A stretch of 10,664 bases of DNA from JANMEX01 sp031423755 (GTDB lineage: Bacteria > Pseudomonadota > Alphaproteobacteria > Rhizobiales > Rhizobiaceae): positions 1 through 10,664 of the forward strand of contig JANPGC010000079.1 of assembly GCA_031423755.1 (NCBI GenBank). Direction: 5' to 3'. This document shows, one piece after another, positions 7,601-10,664 of the stretch (the first letter of the stretch is position 1; each line of letters begins with the position of its first letter). A model generated the notes under the pieces. That model made no database searches, was not told where the DNA came from, and saw only the letters and a program-made list of their open reading frames with translations. Made by a program: the position numbers and the translations under genes.

Positions 7601-10138
7601 GCCGGTGAGGTCTTGATCACCATCGGCTCGGAAAAACTTCTGGCAACGCAGACCGCATCCGTCCCCGCCGAAGGCACGACCATCGACATTCCGGTTGGCG
7701 CAGACTGGGGCGCGGGCGGCTATGTGACGGCCACCATGTACCGGCCCGGCGACAGCGTCGAGACGCGCATGCCGATGCGCTCGCTCGGCGTCAAATGGAT
7801 GGGTGTTGATCCCGGCCCGCGCAAGCTTGCGGTGACCATGGAAACGCCGGAGAAAATGCAGCCGCGCCAGACGCTGACGATTCCCGTCTCGGTGGCAGGT
7901 GCTGGCGTCGATCAATCCGCATGGGTGATGGTGTCGGCGGTAGACGTCGGCATCTTGAATCTCACCAACCACCAGCCTGCCGATCCGGATGGCTGGTATT
8001 TCGGCCAACGCATGATGGGCCTTGAAATCCGCGACATATACGGGCGGCTGATCGATGGCTCCTCTGGCGCATTCGGCAAGCTGCGCACCGGCGGCGATGC
8101 GCCTTCGGCTTCAAGCAAGGGCAGCGCCCCGACTGAAAAGCTGATCGCCTTCTTCTCCGGTCCGGTGAAACTGGACGCGACCGGCAAGGCGGTGATCACG
8201 TTCGAAATCCCGCAGTTCAACGGCACAGCGCGGGTCAACGCCGTCGCGTGGACGTCCACGGGAACCGGCCATGCCACCAAAGATGTGATCATTCGCGACC
8301 CGCTGGTGGTCATTGCCAGCGCGCCGAAATTCATGGCGCCTGATGACGTGGCGGAGGTCAACATTTCCATCGCCAACACCGACAGCCCGGCGGGCGACTA
8401 CAAACTTGAGCTCATCCCGTCCGGCGGCATTGATCTTGCCACAAATGACGCCCCCACGAGCGTAACCCTGAAGGCCGGCGAGCGCATCAACGTCAAGGCC
8501 ACCGTCGTTGCGCTCAATGCCGGTTCCGGCTCGCTCACGGCGCGGATATCGAATGGCTCCGGCCTTTCAGTTGAAAACGCGGTGGACATCCCCGTCCGCC
8601 ATGGTGTCCTGCCCGTCACCACCCGCCGCGAATTGCAGCTTGCGGCCAATGGCGGCGCCTTGACCATCGACAAGGAGCTGTTGGCAGACAGCCGCCTCGG
8701 CAATGCCTCGGTCACCGTCTCGGTCTTGCGCACCGGCGCGTTCGACATTCCGGCCATGCTGATGACGCTTGACCGCTACCCCTATGGCTGCGCCGAGCAG
8801 ACCACCAGCCGCGCGCTGCCGCTCCTGTATTTGAGCGAACTCACCAAATCCTCCGGCATGCCGGATGATCCGTTCGTCAAGGACCGCATCAAGGAGGCCA
8901 TCGCGCGCGTCCTGTCCTATCAGGCCTCGGCTGGGTCGTTCGGCCTGTGGGGCCCCGGCTCCGGTGATCTGTGGCTCGACGCCTACGTCACCGACTTCCT
9001 GACCCGCGCCCGCGAACAGCAGTTCGACGTGCCGGAAACGGCCATGGTTCTGGCGCTCGACAATCTGCAAAATGCGCTGTCCTACGACGTGGATATCGCA
9101 TCCCAAGGCAACCAGATCGCCTACGCGCTTTACGTTCTGGCACGCAACCGGCGTGCCTCGGCCACTGACCTTCGCTACTATTCGGAAAGCCAGCTGGACA
9201 ATTTTGCGAGCCCCATGGCGCGCGCCCATCTCGGCGCGGCGCTGGCGCTTTACGGCAACCAGACCATGGCGGACGAGGCGTTTGCCTCAGCGCTGACGCT
9301 GGCACAGGCCGGAACCGTGTCGAACCTGTCGCGCGGCGACTATGGCTCGGCGCTGCGCGATGACGCGGCCATGCTTGCGTTGGCTGCAGAAACACGTCCC
9401 GCCCCGCAGTCCATCCCGGCGATGATCGACCATGTGTCTTCGCTTCGCCTGAAAGCCCGGTATACCTCGACGCAGGAAGACGCGTGGATGCTGATGGCCG
9501 CCCGCGCCATCAAGGATGGCGCCAATGCCATCAACCTCACCGTGGACGGCGCGCCGCACGAGGGCGTGTTCTCCAAGACCATGACCGGCGAGGCGCTTGA
9601 AGCCAATTCGCTCAAGCTCACCAACACCGGCAAGGATGCTGCCCTTGCAATCGTCACCAGTGTTGCCGCGCCGCGCGACGCGCTGCCGGCGGGCGGGCAA
9701 GGCTTCAAGATCAGCCGTGCCTATTACAAGCTCGACGGCACGGAGACCAACGTCACCGAGGCCAGGCAGAACGAGCGCTTCGTCGTGGTGCTGAATGTGG
9801 TTGAAGAGAACAACTGGCCGTCACGACTCGTGGTGACGGACCTGCTTCCTGCCGGTCTTGAGGCCGACAATCCGCGGCTGATGGGCAGCGCGGAGCTTGT
9901 CAATTTCGGCTGGCTCGGCCAGACGGAGGTGGCGCACACCGAGTTCCGCACAGACCGGTTTGTCGCCGCGCTTGATCCATCCTCCTCCGGCGCGCACTCC
10001 TTCAATCTCGCCTATGTCGTCCGCGCGGTGACGCCCGGCACCTACATCCTGCCGGCGGCATCGGTTGAAGACATGTACCGCCCCGGCTATTCGGCCCGCA
10101 CGGCAACTGGCCGCATGTCGGTCGTGACCGGTGAATAA
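4676..10138 (+). CDS. Bacterial alpha-2-macroglobulin with N-terminal PAN/apple domain and intact thioester motif
   Basis: 1820 aa, an exported broad-spectrum protease trap. The signal peptide ends ASA|AD (cleavage about residue 23) with no lipobox Cys, so the protein should be soluble in the periplasm. Order of parts: PAN/apple module about 30-82 with C54, C58, C64 and C76; helical TPR-like stretch about 136-265 (AADTAMQTGDPRSAYQTYG); macroglobulin domains, including an MG3-like one about 458-560 and MG2 with TERGVYRPGET at 598-608; a Ser/Ala/Gly-rich loop at 1136-1155, a candidate for the bait; then KFMAPDD and the helical thioester domain with GCAEQ (C1372, Q1375; bases 8789-8800); and a C-terminal MG10-like domain from about 1678 (VVTDLLPAGLEADNP). 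CxEQ is the reactive thioester of this family: cleavage of the bait lets it bond covalently to the protease. It overlaps pbpC by one base, the classical yfhM-pbpC arrangement. Domain edges are by eye. Confidence 0.93.
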   Translation: MSFVARILSSLMLIAGLTGIASAADQSRRIELTENSDYFGFDLRTEQNVTIEQCSTICLDDRRCKAFTYNKKASWCFLKTDHGTLKTFMGSVAGKVVLASSEPEIGAPNALTFTGAWDGEALTYRNNLIAAAPKSPQQSLDAMILAADTAMQTGDPRSAYQTYGIAVSLSPEDSALWAKLSRAAAQTKPNDNESYFLQQAATSAALNAYLTSRTTSSRADALTALAESLDKRGEYRGALTAYKTGLELAANKTVEAAYLDLRARKGFRVTDHTVDTASETPRVCVQFSESLAEADFASFLLIDDKAPKSVSKEDQQLCADGLEYGKRYKVTVRQGLPSVVEESIESPVTLSVFVRDRDAYLRFNGEAYVLPGAARRGIPVTSVNLTSADLSLYRVNDRSLPALLYGSQFLTQLDSYGIERVKSEIGEPVWTGSMSLEMELNKETITSFPVDEALPNRKPGVYVMTAVAPGSRAEEWDAKATQWFVVSDIGLSTFAGVDGLTVFARSLGTAKPMEGVSLKLLAKNNDLLGEATTDSSGKAVFEPGRTRGTESLAPAVLTADKGGRDFVFLDMAKAGFDLSDRGVTGRPSPGALDVYAYTERGVYRPGETIHAAALARDSAANAVPNLPLTFVFVRPDGVEERSLVSSGANGGGHSIDLALPDNAQQGAWAIRIHTDPKAAPVAERQVLVEDFIPDRTEFDLTSEGFDDEGAATAEIAGRYLYGAPAEGLTLEGEMVFTPTRTWDKFIGYDFGYVDNDEDPEAPTKVDLTDLPVLDADGKASIPLSLDGGPSSDLLHSAKVTIRMRENGGRAVERSIDIAVPPVGDMIGIKQNFADRQTSENSSASFKVISANADGERIALDGLKWTLVKIDRNYQWYRDGSSWRYEAVNFSTKVADGTISTKVDEEVAISANVEWGHYRLEVESPDEDGPITSSDFYAGWYVESASTETPDGLEIALDKANYTAGETAKLKITPRFAGEVLITIGSEKLLATQTASVPAEGTTIDIPVGADWGAGGYVTATMYRPGDSVETRMPMRSLGVKWMGVDPGPRKLAVTMETPEKMQPRQTLTIPVSVAGAGVDQSAWVMVSAVDVGILNLTNHQPADPDGWYFGQRMMGLEIRDIYGRLIDGSSGAFGKLRTGGDAPSASSKGSAPTEKLIAFFSGPVKLDATGKAVITFEIPQFNGTARVNAVAWTSTGTGHATKDVIIRDPLVVIASAPKFMAPDDVAEVNISIANTDSPAGDYKLELIPSGGIDLATNDAPTSVTLKAGERINVKATVVALNAGSGSLTARISNGSGLSVENAVDIPVRHGVLPVTTRRELQLAANGGALTIDKELLADSRLGNASVTVSVLRTGAFDIPAMLMTLDRYPYGCAEQTTSRALPLLYLSELTKSSGMPDDPFVKDRIKEAIARVLSYQASAGSFGLWGPGSGDLWLDAYVTDFLTRAREQQFDVPETAMVLALDNLQNALSYDVDIASQGNQIAYALYVLARNRRASATDLRYYSESQLDNFASPMARAHLGAALALYGNQTMADEAFASALTLAQAGTVSNLSRGDYGSALRDDAAMLALAAETRPAPQSIPAMIDHVSSLRLKARYTSTQEDAWMLMAARAIKDGANAINLTVDGAPHEGVFSKTMTGEALEANSLKLTNTGKDAALAIVTSVAAPRDALPAGGQGFKISRAYYKLDGTETNVTEARQNERFVVVLNVVEENNWPSRLVVTDLLPAGLEADNPRLMGSAELVNFGWLGQTEVAHTEFRTDRFVAALDPSSSGAHSFNLAYVVRAVTPGTYILPAASVEDMYRPGYSARTATGRMSVVTGE
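8081..8140 (+). other. Candidate bait-region loop within the macroglobulin
   Basis: Residues 1136-1155 read LRTGGDAPSASSKGSAPTEK. They are rich in small residues, contain basic residues (R1137, K1148, K1155), and lie between IYGRLIDGSSGAFGK and the conserved FFSGPVKLD strand. A flexible, protease-accessible loop just ahead of this conserved strand is where I would expect the bait in bacterial macroglobulins. This is inference from position and composition; a longer bait including the preceding SSGAFGK segment is equally possible. Confidence 0.4.
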
Positions 10139-10664
10139 TGAACCGCCTTCGCAAAGCGGGAATTCTGGCGGCAGGCTTTGCCCTTGCCGCCAGCGTCAGC
10201 CTGTTTGCGCTTGACCGGCTCGACAAGGCCTATCCGCCGCCACTGCCCGATAGATTGGCGCTGTCAACCGAGATGGTGGATCGCGACGGCGCGCTGCTGC
10301 GGGCTTTTGCAACGCCGGATGGCTTCTGGCGTTTCAAGGCGGACAAAGCCAATGTCGATCAGGACCTGATCAAAATGCTGGTCACTTACGAGGACCGGCG
10401 CTTCTACGATCATCACGGCGTGGACCCGATGGCGATGGGCCGGGCGTTTCTGCAATTTGTCCAGCACGGGCGCATTGTCTCCGGCGGCTCGACGATCACC
10501 ATGCAGGTGGCGCGGCTGATTGAGCCGCGCGAAGAACGGTCGCTGACTTTAAAACTTCGGCAGATGGCGCGGGCGTTACAAATTGAACGACGGCTTTCCA
10601 AGGATGAAATCCTGTCGCTCTACCTGACGCTTGCGCCCTATGGCGGCAACATCGAGGGCGTGCG
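10138..10664 (+). CDS. pbpC: Penicillin-binding protein 1C, N-terminal part (3' partial)
   Basis: Class A peptidoglycan synthase; 175 complete codons before the window edge. The start ATG at 10138 shares its A with the TAA of the macroglobulin gene (TAATG), so translation is probably coupled by termination-reinitiation; only a weak GGTGA precedes it. An N-terminal hydrophobic segment (about 6-25) would anchor it in the inner membrane with the rest in the periplasm. The glycosyltransferase-51 domain is recognisable: catalytic E85 in YEDRRFYDHHGVD (84-96), GGSTITMQ (116-123), and the region RRLSKDEILSLYL (from R151). The transpeptidase domain and the C-terminal extension of PBP1C are beyond the window. 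The call of PBP1C rather than 1A/1B rests on the adjacent macroglobulin gene and on the short stretch between the anchor and the GT51 domain. Confidence 0.9.
   Translation, partial: MNRLRKAGILAAGFALAASVSLFALDRLDKAYPPPLPDRLALSTEMVDRDGALLRAFATPDGFWRFKADKANVDQDLIKMLVTYEDRRFYDHHGVDPMAMGRAFLQFVQHGRIVSGGSTITMQVARLIEPREERSLTLKLRQMARALQIERRLSKDEILSLYLTLAPYGGNIEGV

Noticed and set aside
1..10664. CRISPR arrays, tRNA or rRNA genes, transposases, phage genes
   Set aside because: I found no regularly spaced direct repeats, no cloverleaf-like or rRNA sequence, and no transposase or phage motifs on either strand.

Overview
The window suggests a Gram-negative alphaproteobacterium, most likely of the order Hyphomicrobiales (Rhizobiales). 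The coding DNA is GC-rich (about 62% in hand-counted lines outside the phytase-like gene). Starts are preceded by GGAGG-type ribosome sites. There is a palindromic intergenic repeat of the kind common in that order, and an alpha-2-macroglobulin/pbpC pair, which implies a periplasm with peptidoglycan. The order-level call is inferred from style and gene content; no marker gene is present.

All genes lie on the + strand. Bases 1-2748 hold two genes for lysine breakdown through 2-aminoadipate semialdehyde. The first is a 5'-truncated ALDH7-type dehydrogenase (1-1466), which oxidises piperideine-6-carboxylate/aminoadipate semialdehyde. The second is a saccharopine-dehydrogenase-fold enzyme (1693-2748), closest in motif layout to lysine 6-dehydrogenase, which would supply that substrate. 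A 167-bp element with near-perfect 40-bp terminal inverted repeats (1487-1653) sits between them.

Bases 2749-4675 form a patchwork. They hold an exported phytase-like esterase-domain protein (2820-4124) of visibly lower GC (about 51% in sampled lines). Next is a decayed XRE-family antitoxin-like gene with a nonsense codon and a frameshift (4151-4517). A 158-base gap with a small perfect inverted repeat follows.

Bases 4676-10664 hold an envelope-defence pair. The first gene encodes a very large (1820 aa) exported bacterial alpha-2-macroglobulin with an N-terminal PAN/apple module and an intact CAEQ thioester motif. It overlaps by one base the start of pbpC, a class A penicillin-binding protein that runs off the right edge. 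In the generally proposed model the macroglobulin traps proteases that breach the outer membrane while PBP1C repairs the wall.

I see no convincing undescribed system. The points most worth checking are the broken antitoxin, the palindromic element, and the PAN-macroglobulin architecture without a lipoprotein anchor.
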